Notes: generated by a model not told the origin, from the sequence alone. A stretch of DNA of 64,000 nucleotides from Flavobacteriaceae bacterium UBA3356 (GCA_002360635.1 DEQW01000001.1:209535-273534), one strand, 5' to 3'. Positions 17,882 through 27,475 are shown, counted from the first letter of the stretch. Program-made: numbers and translations.

Positions 17882-19066
17882 ATGAATAAATACATCGTAT
17901 CCGCGATTTGCGGATGCCTGTTCTTCGTTAATGGTTTCTCACAGGATAAAAACATTGGGGAACTGCTAAACGTAATAGAACAGAACAATACTGAGTTAAA
18001 AGGCTATCAATCTTTCATTGAAAGCCAACAGCTCGAAAACAAGAGCACCAATAATTTACCCGACCCACAGCTTTCAGGCTATTATTTGCCCTTTGGCGAT
18101 AACGTATCGGGAAATTACACCGAATATGAAATATCGCAATCCTTCGAATTTCCGACGGTTTACGGTTCACGCAGTAAATGGAACGACTTAAAGGCGATAC
18201 AACTGCAAACGTCCTATGCCAAAAAGCGGCAGGAAGTTTTATTGGAAGCAAAATCAATATTGATTGAACTCACTTTCCTTCAAAATCAGAAAGCTATTGA
18301 ATCCGAAAGACGAACCCAAAGCAAACAGGTTTTTGACCAGGTTCAAGAGCTTTATGATAAGGAGCAAGTCGGAATTTTGGATTTGAACAAGGCGAAAATC
18401 GCTTGGATTCAAGAACAATTCGTTGTTCAACAGATTGAAAGCGAAATCCAAATTGTACGGTCCAAACTCAAAACCTTGAATGGCGGGAATGCCATTGATG
18501 GTTTTACCGCAGGTATCGATTTGCCTATCGAGGTTGCTGCGGTCGAAACGCTTTGGCAAGAAAAATTGGCAAACGACCCTTCTTTACAAGGTTTAAAGGC
18601 TGCTGAAACGACTTCGCTTCAAAGAGTAAAACTGGAAAAAAACAAGGTCTTGCCCAATGTGGCACTTGGTTACAATTATCAGGGTGTTAGTGGCAGTAAT
18701 TTTTCAGGTTTTTATGGTGGCCTTTCCATTCCGTTGTGGAACAGCAAGAACAAGGTTAAAGCGGCAGAAGCCGATTATGAGTATCAGCAATCGAATACGC
18801 AAGTGATTACCGCTTCGCTCTATTCCCAATTTCAAGAAACATACAATCGATACGAATTGATGCTCGAAAAATACAATGAGTATCAAACTACAATGAGCAA
18901 CTTAAACAGCGAACAACTGCTCTTTAAGGCCTATATGTTGGGCGAATACTCGTTTATGGATTACTATGTAGAGCTTCAGTTTTACCGCAATGCATCTGAC
19001 AGAATGTTGCAGATGGAAAAGGAAATACAATTACTTCAGGCACAATTATTAAAACATACATTATAA
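17882..19066 (+). CDS. TolC-family outer-membrane channel (CzcC/CusC-like)
   Basis: A 394-residue protein with a signal peptide (IVSAICGCLFFVNGFS) and long alpha-helical repeats with little hydrophobic sequence, as in TolC-family efflux channels. Segments such as IGELLNVIEQNNTELK and the central NNLPDPQLSGYYLPFGDN fit metal-efflux members. It is the separate outer-membrane part of the second RND system, in contrast with the fused arrangement at 7.7-12.2 kb. The adaptor and pump genes follow in the same direction. Confidence 0.88.
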   Translation: MNKYIVSAICGCLFFVNGFSQDKNIGELLNVIEQNNTELKGYQSFIESQQLENKSTNNLPDPQLSGYYLPFGDNVSGNYTEYEISQSFEFPTVYGSRSKWNDLKAIQLQTSYAKKRQEVLLEAKSILIELTFLQNQKAIESERRTQSKQVFDQVQELYDKEQVGILDLNKAKIAWIQEQFVVQQIESEIQIVRSKLKTLNGGNAIDGFTAGIDLPIEVAAVETLWQEKLANDPSLQGLKAAETTSLQRVKLEKNKVLPNVALGYNYQGVSGSNFSGFYGGLSIPLWNSKNKVKAAEADYEYQQSNTQVITASLYSQFQETYNRYELMLEKYNEYQTTMSNLNSEQLLFKAYMLGEYSFMDYYVELQFYRNASDRMLQMEKEIQLLQAQLLKHTL

Positions 19067-19084
19067 ACCTTTAAAACAAAGATT

Positions 19085-19321
19085 ATGAAAATTTCAAAAA
19101 CAATATTCGCAATAGCAATCGCATCAACATTTTTGGTAACCTCTTGCAGGGAAACAAAAAAAGAGAGTACAGACGACCACGGTCACGAACACAATGAAGA
19201 CGGAAGCCATATGCACGAGGAAGACATAGAACAAGAAGAATTTGAAGTAGGAAAAGATTCTATGGAGATAAAAAATGAAACTCACAAACACGATGATGGT
19301 TCTGAACACCACGACCATTAA
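19085..19321 (+). CDS. Small His/Glu-rich lipoprotein
   Basis: 78 residues with a lipoprotein signal (IASTFLVTSCRET, Cys at about residue 21). The rest is almost wholly His, Asp and Glu (DDHGHEHNEDGSHMHEED and a terminal DGSEHHDH). It probably sits in the periplasm as a metal-binding buffer for the efflux complex. No domain was recognised. It is 18 bases after the channel gene and 20 bases before the adaptor gene, so clearly in the operon. Confidence 0.75.
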   Translation: MKISKTIFAIAIASTFLVTSCRETKKESTDDHGHEHNEDGSHMHEEDIEQEEFEVGKDSMEIKNETHKHDDGSEHHDH

Positions 19322-19341
19322 AAATCAAATACATTCAAAAG

Positions 19342-20844
19342 ATGAAATATATAATAATAGTGCTCGCCTTTTTGGCAATGTCCTGCAATAACCAGGCAGA
19401 AGACGCTCACGCACACAACGAAGATGGTAGTCACGTGGGCGAAGAAATCCCACGATTGAGCCATACTATCTGGACGGATAAAACAGAACTCTTTGTTGAG
19501 TTTCCTGCGCTTATAGTAGGTAACGGAAGCAAATTCGCAGCCCACTTTACGGTTTTGGATAATCACCAGCCCGTTCGTGAAGGTTCTGTAACGGTCAGTT
19601 TAATAAAAGATGGAAAAGGAATCAGAAATATGGTAGATGCACCGTCATCACCAGGTATTTTTTCGCCTGCTATCCAACCGAAAGAAGCTGGAAACTATCA
19701 ATTGGTTTTTGAATTGACAACACCAGAATATTCAGATAAAATTTCCATTAATGATGTAGTAGTATATGCCAGTACAGATGAAGCCATAGAAGCTTTGGGT
19801 ACGGAAGAAGACGATGGGAGCATCTCGTTCTTAAAGGAGCAGGCTTGGAAAATCGATTTTCAGACCGCACCTGTTGTTTCCGGTAAAATCTACGATGTAA
19901 TCAATACGTCTGGCGTTTGGATGCCATCGCCAGGTTCTACAAAGTCCTTGGCGGCAAAATCCAATGGTGTGGTAGATTTTGAGGTAAATAATCTTACTGA
20001 AGGTACAGCGGTAAAACAGGGTCAGTTGTTGATGAGCTTGAACAGTCAAGGTTTGGCATCCAATAATTTAAGTACGGATATCGCTTCTGCGAAAGCGACA
20101 TTCCAACAGACCAAATCGGAATATGAAAGGAAGAAAGAGCTATACGAATCCAAAATAGTCCCGAAATCTGAATTTGAGAAAGTGGAAAGCAGTTTCGAGA
20201 TAGCCAAAGCCAACTATCAATCATTGGTATCTGGTGTATCGGGCGGAAGTAAACTAATTCGAGCGCCTTTTGATGGCTTTATCAAATCCATAACAGTTTC
20301 AAATGGCGATTACGTAGAACAAGGAGTTGCGCTTGTAACCGTTGGGACGCATCAATCCAGAGTTTTAAAAGCGCAGTTAGCACCCAACTACGGACTTGCG
20401 ATGGGCAATGTACAAGGTATATGGTATCAAGATATTGATAACCAATGGAAAGATGTAAAGGATGCCGAGGGCAAAATCCTTTCGATTGGTAAGGACGTGG
20501 AACGTGAAAACCCTTTGATTTCTGTTTTTGCAGAAGTCAATGCCACCGTCGATATGCCAATAGGAAGTCTAACACCTGTTCAGATAGCGATGGGAAATGC
20601 AACACAGAACACAATGATTCCTGTGAATGCTCTCTTGGAAGACTATGGAAGCTATTCAGTTATCGTTCAACTATCAGGCGAAAGTTTTGAAAGACGACCT
20701 GTTAAGATTGGAAAGCGCAATGGCGAAAATGTAGAGATAAAGGAAGGTCTGCAAGTTGGCGAAGTGGTGGTAACAACCGGAGCGTATCAAGTTAAAATGG
20801 CTTCAATGTCCGGTTCTACACCTGCACACGGCCACGAACATTAA
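19342..20844 (+). CDS. RND efflux periplasmic adaptor (CusB-like) with N-terminal extension
   Basis: 500 residues. A lipobox Cys lies near residue 15 (LAFLAMSCNN), then a His-rich DAHAHNEDGSH. Residues 35-140 form an extra beta-rich domain (FVEFPALIVGNGSKFAAHFT) not present in simple adaptors. The barrel-sandwich, alpha-hairpin (ERKKELYESKIVPKSEF) and beta-barrel regions follow, and the end is His-rich (GSTPAHGHEH). It bridges the channel and pump of the second system. Confidence 0.9.
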   Translation: MKYIIIVLAFLAMSCNNQAEDAHAHNEDGSHVGEEIPRLSHTIWTDKTELFVEFPALIVGNGSKFAAHFTVLDNHQPVREGSVTVSLIKDGKGIRNMVDAPSSPGIFSPAIQPKEAGNYQLVFELTTPEYSDKISINDVVVYASTDEAIEALGTEEDDGSISFLKEQAWKIDFQTAPVVSGKIYDVINTSGVWMPSPGSTKSLAAKSNGVVDFEVNNLTEGTAVKQGQLLMSLNSQGLASNNLSTDIASAKATFQQTKSEYERKKELYESKIVPKSEFEKVESSFEIAKANYQSLVSGVSGGSKLIRAPFDGFIKSITVSNGDYVEQGVALVTVGTHQSRVLKAQLAPNYGLAMGNVQGIWYQDIDNQWKDVKDAEGKILSIGKDVERENPLISVFAEVNATVDMPIGSLTPVQIAMGNATQNTMIPVNALLEDYGSYSVIVQLSGESFERRPVKIGKRNGENVEIKEGLQVGEVVVTTGAYQVKMASMSGSTPAHGHEH

Positions 20845-20856
20845 AAACGAAGAGAA

Positions 20857-23800
20857 ATGTTAAACAAAATATTATCAATTTCACTTCAAAACAGATTGCT
20901 CATTCTATTGGGCGCATTAGCATTGAGCGTTTTGGGAATCTATTATGCACGTACTATGAACGTGGACGTGTTCCCCGACCTCACGGCACCAACCGTAACC
21001 ATTCTTACCGAAGCTCACGGAATGGAATCTGAAGAAGTAGAAAAATTAGTGACCTATCAACTGGAAACTGCCTTAAACGGTTCGCCTAATGTAAGGCGAA
21101 TCCGTTCCTCATCGGCGGCAGGTGTTTCCATTGTTTGGGTAGAATTTGAATGGGGCACCGACATTTACCGTGCTCGACAAATCGTGAGCGAACGTATCCC
21201 GATGGTTCGAGAGAACCTACCCGAAGGCATAGGAGCACCAACGATGGCACCCATTTCATCAATTATGGGCGAAATAATGCTCTTGGGAGTGACTTCGGAT
21301 AGCCTTTCACCAATGGAACTGCGAACCTTGTCCGACTGGACCATCAGGCCGCGTATAAAGGCCATTGGCGGTATTGCAAACGTGGTGGTCATTGGTGGCG
21401 ATTACAAGCAATACCAAGTATTTGCCAATCCCGAAAAAATGAAGTATTACGATGTGAGCCTATCAGAATTGGTTGAACACGTTAAGGAAGCAAATCAAAA
21501 TGCGCCTGGCGGTATCATAAACCAATACGGCAACCAATACATCATAAAAGGAAGCGGTAGAGCCTATGCGCTGGAAGACCTGCAGGAAGCGGTTCTAAAG
21601 GAAGTGAACGGTCAGACCATAAAAATAAAAGATGTGGCCACGGTACAAGTTGGTGCTGCCGATAAAATTGGTGATGGTTCATTAAACGCCAAACCCGCTG
21701 TGATTCTGACCATTTCAAAACAGCCCGATGTGAATACCTTGGAGCTGACAGACCGCTTGGATGAAGCGATTGCTGATTTAGAATCCTCATTGCCAAAAGG
21801 GGTCAACATCAAAAGTCAAATCTTTAGACAATCCGATTTTATTGATGCTTCTATTAGTAATCTAAATATGACCCTTTTAGAAGGTGCATTTTTTGTAATG
21901 ATTATCCTTTTCATCTTTCTGATGAACTGGAGAACTACCGTTATTTCCTTGCTGGCTATTCCTATTTCATTATTGGTTTCCATCATCATATTAAAATGGT
22001 TGGGTTACACCATAAATACAATGAGTTTGGGTGGTATGGCCATTGCTATAGGTGCGCTGGTAGATGATGCCATCATCGATGTGGAAAATGTGTATAAACG
22101 CTTGCGCGAAAATATCAGAAAACCGAAAACAGAGCGGGAATCGACCATAAAAGTAGTACGTGATGCTTCGGTAGAGATACGAAGTTCCATTATCATCGCT
22201 ACCTTAATTATTATTGTATCATTTGTGCCCTTGTTCTTTTTAAGCGGAATGGAAGGTCGCTTGTTGCAACCGCTGGGAATAGCCTTTGTAACATCAGTAT
22301 TGACCTCATTGGTAGTTGCCGTGACGGTCACGCCTATTCTGTGTTCCTATTTATTGAACAATGAAAAGCTTTTGAACAAGCAGGCTGAAGGTACACGCGT
22401 GGAGCGATGGCTACAAAGACGGTATGGAGCTCTTTTGGAACGTGTAACCAGAATACCCAAAACCATTATAGGCGTAACCGTGATTGCCTTTCTGTTAAGT
22501 CTGTTGGTTGTCACACAATTAGGGCGGAGTTTTCTTCCTGAATTCAACGAAGGCTCTTTGGTAATTAGTGTTGTCGGTCCCCCGGGAATGTCTTTGGAAG
22601 AAAGCAACAAGACAGGTAAATTAATCGAGACTATACTATTGGATATGCCCGAAGTAGAGGTCGTTACCCGAAGACAAGGCCGTGCCGAACTGGACGAACA
22701 CGCGCAAGGTGTCAATGCTTCTGAAATTGATGTGCCTTTTGTCCTTGAGGACAAAACAAAAGAAGAGTTCTTTGAGGAAGTCCGAAACAAATTGAGCGTT
22801 GCACCAGGTGTCAATATTACCTTGGGACAACCCATCGCCCACCGTATTGACCATATGCTTTCCGGAACACGCGCCAATATTGCCATCAAGATATTTGGTT
22901 CAGATTTACAACAACTATTTGAAGTAGGCAAAAGCGTGGAACAGAACATCAAGGACATTGATGGATTGGCAGATGTTGCGGTTGACCAACAAATTGAAGT
23001 ACCGCAAATACGCATCAAACCCAAACGCCAGATTTTGTCGGCTTATGGAATGACGGTGGGTAATCTTATGGAACAAGTGGATATCGCTTTTGCGGGAGAA
23101 GAAGCGGGCGAGATTTATGAAGGGCAGCAATATTTTGATTTGGTGGTCCGTTACGAAAAACCGTTTCGCGACAATATTGAGAACATCAATAAGACCTTGA
23201 TCAGTTTACCGAATAGAGGACAGACCAAGTTAGGCGAATTGGCTACGGTACAATCCGTGAGTAGTCCAAATACCATCAATCGGGAAGATGTGCAACGAAA
23301 GATTGTGGTAGCCGCCAATGTACAGGGCAGGGATTTGCGTGGTGCGGTAAACGAAATAAAGGAAGTTGTGGCCAATAACGTGAATATGCCAGAAGGCTAC
23401 CGTGTGCAATATGGTGGACAGTTTGAAAGTGAATCCAAAGCATCACAGCTTCTCTTGATAACGGCCATCATCGCCATAGCTGTCATTTTCTTGTTATTGT
23501 ATTATGAATTCAAGGACGTAAAACTGGCGTTCGTAGTGTTGATTAATTTACCTCTGGCATTAATTGGCGGCATCTTAATTGTCTATTTCACATCAGGCAT
23601 CATCAGCATAGCTGCGACCATTGGATTTATTAGTCTTTTTGGGATAGCAACACGTAACGGTATTTTATTGGTTTCTCGTTATGAAGATTTGCGAAAAGAA
23701 GGAATCCAAGGATTTCAATTGATAAAAAAAGGTGCATTGGATAGATTGAATCCCATATTAATGACTGCCTTTACCACAGGTCTGGCATTGATACCATTGG

Positions 23801-23940
23801 CCTTAAAAGGTGGCGAACCTGGTAGTGAGATACAAAGTCCTATGGCAGTTGTTATTTTAGGAGGATTGTTATCGGCTACTATTTTGAACTTGGTGGTAAT
23901 TCCTTGTGTATATCAGTTGGTTCTGAAAAGGGAAAAATAG
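20857..23940 (+). CDS. CusA/CzcA-family heavy-metal RND pump
   Basis: 1027 residues, normal length with no fusion. TM4 reads AIAIGALVDDAIIDVEN (Asp403, Asp404) rather than DFGxxxDGA, so its metal range probably differs from the first pump; the signature is nearer to the monovalent or unassigned HME groups. Twelve TM segments and two large periplasmic loops are apparent. It closes the operon of channel, lipoprotein, adaptor and pump, and a terminator follows within 20 bases. Confidence 0.92.
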   Translation: MLNKILSISLQNRLLILLGALALSVLGIYYARTMNVDVFPDLTAPTVTILTEAHGMESEEVEKLVTYQLETALNGSPNVRRIRSSSAAGVSIVWVEFEWGTDIYRARQIVSERIPMVRENLPEGIGAPTMAPISSIMGEIMLLGVTSDSLSPMELRTLSDWTIRPRIKAIGGIANVVVIGGDYKQYQVFANPEKMKYYDVSLSELVEHVKEANQNAPGGIINQYGNQYIIKGSGRAYALEDLQEAVLKEVNGQTIKIKDVATVQVGAADKIGDGSLNAKPAVILTISKQPDVNTLELTDRLDEAIADLESSLPKGVNIKSQIFRQSDFIDASISNLNMTLLEGAFFVMIILFIFLMNWRTTVISLLAIPISLLVSIIILKWLGYTINTMSLGGMAIAIGALVDDAIIDVENVYKRLRENIRKPKTERESTIKVVRDASVEIRSSIIIATLIIIVSFVPLFFLSGMEGRLLQPLGIAFVTSVLTSLVVAVTVTPILCSYLLNNEKLLNKQAEGTRVERWLQRRYGALLERVTRIPKTIIGVTVIAFLLSLLVVTQLGRSFLPEFNEGSLVISVVGPPGMSLEESNKTGKLIETILLDMPEVEVVTRRQGRAELDEHAQGVNASEIDVPFVLEDKTKEEFFEEVRNKLSVAPGVNITLGQPIAHRIDHMLSGTRANIAIKIFGSDLQQLFEVGKSVEQNIKDIDGLADVAVDQQIEVPQIRIKPKRQILSAYGMTVGNLMEQVDIAFAGEEAGEIYEGQQYFDLVVRYEKPFRDNIENINKTLISLPNRGQTKLGELATVQSVSSPNTINREDVQRKIVVAANVQGRDLRGAVNEIKEVVANNVNMPEGYRVQYGGQFESESKASQLLLITAIIAIAVIFLLLYYEFKDVKLAFVVLINLPLALIGGILIVYFTSGIISIAATIGFISLFGIATRNGILLVSRYEDLRKEGIQGFQLIKKGALDRLNPILMTAFTTGLALIPLALKGGEPGSEIQSPMAVVILGGLLSATILNLVVIPCVYQLVLKREK

Positions 23941-23956
23941 CAAACGAATTACAATT

Positions 23957-23990
23957 AAAAACCTTCTTACTATGGTAGGAAGGTTTTTTT
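23957..23990 (+). terminator. Intrinsic terminator after the second RND operon
   Basis: AACCTTCTTAC pairs with GTAGGAAGGTT (one T-G wobble) around a TATG loop, followed by a run of T. Confidence 0.85.
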
Positions 23991-24010
23991 ATGCATTAAT
24001 TTTATAATCC

Positions 24011-24204
24011 CACTCAGCACATTCCCCTACATTCCACGCTCGCCTGCTGAAAAAGCAGGCAACCACTTCACTTCGGGCAAAGAGCTTCACTACAAAGGTC
24101 TTGGACACAATCCCCAATTTCAGCTTTCCATTTCGTTAACCCTTCCCGCTACGCTGGGAAGGAACACTACATTCCAGAGCCAAAATCGTGAATTAATTTC
24201 GCTT
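24011..24204. repeat. 194-bp direct repeat, left copy, flanking the defence-like island
   Basis: It matches 30594-30787 over 194 bases without gaps and with about 16 substitutions. It contains two hairpins: GCCTGCT-GAAAA-AGCAGGC at 24042-24060 and CCTTCCC...GGGAAGG at 24141-24162. Both are kept in the other copy. No credible coding sequence lies within. The rest of the 336-base gap after the pump gene holds the terminator and the upstream region of the nuclease gene. Confidence 0.88.
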
Positions 24205-24276
24205 GAAACCCGTCTTATTTTTCACAAAGTCTATTTGTTTTTTAATTCAGTTATATTGTGTGAAAATTTAGCTTAA

Positions 24277-24687
24277 ATGGAAAAACTAACGGAAAATAAA
24301 ACCATTGAATTACTGATGCCTCATTTGGTTCAACAAGGCTATGAGATAGAGAGTTATTGCTTGGGCCAAACGAGAGGATATGATATTGTAGCTGTAAAGA
24401 ATGGCCAAAAATTATTAATTGAGGTAAAAGGTGCAAAAGCACATAAGGATTTGCCTACGAAGCGACGAGATTATTTCAACTCTGGACAGATTAAAACTCA
24501 TTTGGGTAAAGCAATTATTAAATGCTTAGAAACCAAAGTTGCGTTCCCAAATGCAAAAATTGCCATTGCACATCCTGAGGATGAACAAATAAGAAAAGCA
24601 ATAGCCAGTATTATTCCAGAGCTCAATAAGATAGGTATACAACATTATTGGGTTAATGCTAATGGAACGGTAACCCTTGAAAAATAA
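24277..24687 (+). CDS. PD-(D/E)XK nuclease-like protein
   Basis: A 136-residue soluble protein. GYDIVAVKNGQKLLIEVKG places Asp36 and Glu49-x-Lys51 in the D-(x)n-ExK order of the restriction-endonuclease-like fold, with Glu9 in the first helix and a later Gln71 (GQIKTHLGKAI). It is close to the minimum size for such a nuclease, with no added DNA-binding domain. The next gene starts 18 bases downstream, so the two probably act together. It is the first gene inside the direct-repeat bracket. No closer family was recognised. Confidence 0.62.
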   Translation: MEKLTENKTIELLMPHLVQQGYEIESYCLGQTRGYDIVAVKNGQKLLIEVKGAKAHKDLPTKRRDYFNSGQIKTHLGKAIIKCLETKVAFPNAKIAIAHPEDEQIRKAIASIIPELNKIGIQHYWVNANGTVTLEK

Positions 24688-24705
24688 TTGATTTTGAATA
24701 CAACA

Positions 24706-25449
24706 ATGAATTCCAAATTATTTTCTTTATTTCATTTCTTGAATGAGAACAGATATCATAATAAAAGGGTCCAATCAAATTCTTATTACCGGTTTTTAGC
24801 GCCGTTCGATTCACTCGAAGATAAATTGTATTCAGTTCTTCATCACGTAGCGAATACACAAAGCCAACCTAAAATTGATTTACTCGCACCTTTTTTTCAG
24901 AAAGTATATTCGAATAAATCGCAGCTTCATAGTTTTAAGACATTCATCGATTTTCTAACAGATAAAAAAAATGGTGCCTATAATTATGAATCCCTTTACA
25001 ATGGTATGTTGAGACAAAAAGGTTGGGGCAACAAAACATCTGCCTTATTTACCAAAACCATTTATCACTTACATAATGTTAAGTATGAATTTCAAAATTC
25101 AATATGGGACGATGCACCCAAACTCATAGACGTGAACGAGAAATTTTTCTTGCCAGTTGATGCTGTGATTGAAGCAATTTTCCATCGTATTGACCCAACA
25201 ACTAAATGGAATTTCCATAAAATAAATAAACTGCTACTGCATAATTATTCTTCTGAAGAAATGGAAGTTTGGGATGACCTTTGGTTTTGGGGGTTTATAA
25301 ATCAACGCGGTTCTGGTCTAACAAGAGAATTTGTTTGGAACGAATCCAAATATTGGGCATTACTTGAGACTGAAAAGAATAATGCTGTGATTGAAGAGAT
25401 AAAATTGAAATCGTTGCAATTCCTTTCCATATTGAACCCAAAACAGTAA
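24706..25449 (+). CDS. Unknown protein with HhH-GPD DNA-glycosylase-like motifs
   Basis: 247 residues from ATG 24706; a TTG further upstream is less likely. It is not recognised as a named family. However RQKGWGNKTSALF (Gly106 to Lys110) resembles the helix-hairpin-helix G-x-G-x-K of endonuclease III/OGG enzymes, and FFLPVDAVI (Asp152) resembles their catalytic P-V-D segment. Lys and Asp are both present, as in bifunctional glycosylase/AP lyases. The gap between them is about 42 residues instead of about 19, so an insertion is needed. Paired with the nuclease-like gene, it could form a base-recognition and cleavage unit. The assignment is tentative. Confidence 0.45.
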   Translation: MNSKLFSLFHFLNENRYHNKRVQSNSYYRFLAPFDSLEDKLYSVLHHVANTQSQPKIDLLAPFFQKVYSNKSQLHSFKTFIDFLTDKKNGAYNYESLYNGMLRQKGWGNKTSALFTKTIYHLHNVKYEFQNSIWDDAPKLIDVNEKFFLPVDAVIEAIFHRIDPTTKWNFHKINKLLLHNYSSEEMEVWDDLWFWGFINQRGSGLTREFVWNESKYWALLETEKNNAVIEEIKLKSLQFLSILNPKQ

Positions 25450-25532
25450 CATATGTATTTGCTATTATCATATTCTAAGTTTGTCTGAATTTAGATAGAT
25501 TTAATTTCCAATTATTACCACTTAATCTATAT

Positions 25533-25571
25533 AGTGGCGAAAATTTGTTTTCAAATATTCGCCACTTTTTT
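25533..25571 (+). terminator. Long hairpin between the two island operons (terminator, possible AbiEi operator)
   Basis: Arms at 25533-25547 and 25552-25566 pair over 15 bp with a single mismatch around a TTTT loop, followed by six T. This suits a terminator for the glycosylase-like gene. It also abuts the -7 element of the next operon, where AbiEi-type regulators are known to bind inverted repeats, so a double role is possible. Confidence 0.72.
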
Positions 25572-25572
25572 G

Positions 25573-25580
25573 TATTTTTG
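25573..25580 (+). promoter_or_regulatory. -7 promoter element (TATTTTTG) of the AbiE-like operon
   Basis: An exact TAnnTTTG match lies 21 bases before the start at 25602. The matching -33 region falls within the upstream hairpin, so a protein bound there would block the promoter. Confidence 0.55.
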
Positions 25581-25601
25581 GCAAAGTTTTGATTTTTAAC
25601 T

Positions 25602-26369
25602 ATGCCAAAGATTATTGAAAATAAACTGATACAAGCTTTCAAAGACCGTAGTTCTTTTGATAGGGATGCGCTATATAACTTCTATCTGGATTTCGAACCA
25701 GACCTAAAAGAAAGTACATTTAGTTGGCGAATTTATGACCTGAAGAAAAAGGACATAATTAAAACCATTGGTCGTGGACTTTATGTTATTTCCTATAAAC
25801 CTAAATATAAACCTCTTCTATCTGATAGTGTGTTCAAAATAGCCCGTAAAACCAATGAGCGTTTTGAAGATATAAAATATGCCATTTGGGAAACCCAATG
25901 GCTCAATGAGTTTTCTCAGCACCAGACGTCAAATCAAATGATTGTCGTCGAAGTAGAAAAAGAGTTTGTAGACTCACTCTATTACTACCTAAATGATAAT
26001 CTAAGAATGGATTTTTTCCTAAATCCAGATGAAAAGGAAATTCAATTCTATATTTCAGAAAGTAACGTGCCAGTTATCATTAAACGTTTGGTGACAAGGG
26101 CACCCATACAAAAAATAAAAAATAAAAAAGCGGTAGTGCCCATTGCAACACTTGAAAAGATTATGGTGGACCTGTTTGCAGATGAAAATCTGCTACATTT
26201 TTACCAAGGTTCTGAAATGGTAAACATCTACGAGAAAATAATTGATAGATATAGCATCAATTTTACAAAGTTGTTCAGCTATGCCAAGCGACGAAAAAAA
26301 GAACAGGAAATAAAGCAGTTTATAAGCAACAACATTCCAAATTTCTTAGAAGATATTAAATATGATTAA
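25602..26369 (+). CDS. AbiEi-like antitoxin/regulator (DUF6577-like)
   Basis: A 255-residue protein. Residues 1-65 form a winged-helix-like region ending WRIYDLKKKDIIKTIGRGLYVIS, as in AbiEi antitoxins. The C-terminal part (VVPIATLEKIMVDLFADENL, then SINFTKLFSYAKRR) matches the layout of the Bacteroidota AbiEi-like group. In type IV AbiE systems the antitoxin does not bind the toxin but represses the operon through its winged helix. Its 3-prime end overlaps the toxin gene by 8 bases, which supports coupled translation. It opens the five-gene operon. Confidence 0.78.
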   Translation: MPKIIENKLIQAFKDRSSFDRDALYNFYLDFEPDLKESTFSWRIYDLKKKDIIKTIGRGLYVISYKPKYKPLLSDSVFKIARKTNERFEDIKYAIWETQWLNEFSQHQTSNQMIVVEVEKEFVDSLYYYLNDNLRMDFFLNPDEKEIQFYISESNVPVIIKRLVTRAPIQKIKNKKAVVPIATLEKIMVDLFADENLLHFYQGSEMVNIYEKIIDRYSINFTKLFSYAKRRKKEQEIKQFISNNIPNFLEDIKYD

Positions 26370-27465
26370 TAACAAAAGTTTTGAAAAGGAATGGCTGAAT
26401 GGCTTCCGTGCAAAAAAGGAACATAAGGGTATCGATGTAACTATATTGGAAAAAATGGTTCACGCACTATCATTACTCGAACATTTAAAAGTTTTAGGAC
26501 TTGATTTTGTTTTCAAAGGTGGAACATCACTTGTGCTTTTGCTAAAAGAAGGGAACCGATTTTCTATTGATATCGATATTATTTCCAGCGTTGAGCGTGA
26601 TAAATTAGAAGAAATTTTGGATGCAGTTGTAGCCAATTCACATTTCAAAAAGCACGTGCTTAATGAGCATAGAAGTTATAAGGAAGGTGTTCCAAAGGCA
26701 CATTACACCTTTGAGTTCGAGTCGGTATATAATCCAAACGTTCCTGGAACCATTCTATTGGATATCCTTTTTGACAGTCCGCACTATCCAGAACTTATAG
26801 AATCGCCCATTGAAACACCTTGGCTTTCCATTGATGGAACTGCTACAACAATTACTACGCCTTCGGTAAACGCTATTTGTGGAGATAAGCTAACAGCTTT
26901 TGCACCAGATACCATAGGCATACCATACTACAAAGGCGACCAGTTATTTGCAATGGAAATCTGCAAGCAATTGTTCGACTTGGGAAAACTTTTTGAAAAT
27001 ATTACTGATGTAGCAATGGTAAAGAAAAGTTTTTCAGCTTTCGCGAAAGCAGAACTATCCTATCGAAGTACGGACAAGGATTTTAGTAAAAGGAAACTCA
27101 ATGAAAAGGATGTGCTATGGGATTCCATAAATACCTGTGCTATTATGGCAAGACGAGAACGTAACCCAACCGCTGAAAAGAAAAAGAAATTTGCAGATTT
27201 AAGCTCTGGCATACGAAGCTTTGGTAGCGCATTTTTAATGACAGGGAACTTTAGGATTGAAGAAGCATTGGCAGCTTCGGCCAAAGTAGCTTATTTGAAT
27301 GCTATTATTCTACAAAAAGAGGATGTTGAAATAGAATATTATGAGAATCAGGATACAAAGGAATTGGTTATTAAAAATCCGGATTGGGCCTTTTTGAACA
27401 GATTAAAACGCCAACCCGATAAATCTATATTTTATTATTGGAACAAGGCGGTAGAACTATTGTAA
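26362..27465 (+). CDS. AbiEii/AbiGii-family nucleotidyltransferase toxin
   Basis: A 367-residue protein. FKGGTSLVLLL (Gly53 to Ser56) followed by FSIDIDII (Asp70, Asp72) gives the GG[T/S] and DxD motifs of the pol-beta-type nucleotidyltransferases in the AbiEii family. GDKLTAFAPDTIG is another family-typical block. Known relatives halt growth by adding nucleotides to tRNA or other targets. Active-site motifs look intact. Upstream is the AbiEi-like partner; downstream genes follow with gaps of 10 and 1 bases, which is unusual for AbiE systems. Confidence 0.88.
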   Translation: MINNKSFEKEWLNGFRAKKEHKGIDVTILEKMVHALSLLEHLKVLGLDFVFKGGTSLVLLLKEGNRFSIDIDIISSVERDKLEEILDAVVANSHFKKHVLNEHRSYKEGVPKAHYTFEFESVYNPNVPGTILLDILFDSPHYPELIESPIETPWLSIDGTATTITTPSVNAICGDKLTAFAPDTIGIPYYKGDQLFAMEICKQLFDLGKLFENITDVAMVKKSFSAFAKAELSYRSTDKDFSKRKLNEKDVLWDSINTCAIMARRERNPTAEKKKKFADLSSGIRSFGSAFLMTGNFRIEEALAASAKVAYLNAIILQKEDVEIEYYENQDTKELVIKNPDWAFLNRLKRQPDKSIFYYWNKAVELL

Positions 27466-27475
27466 ATTAATGTGA

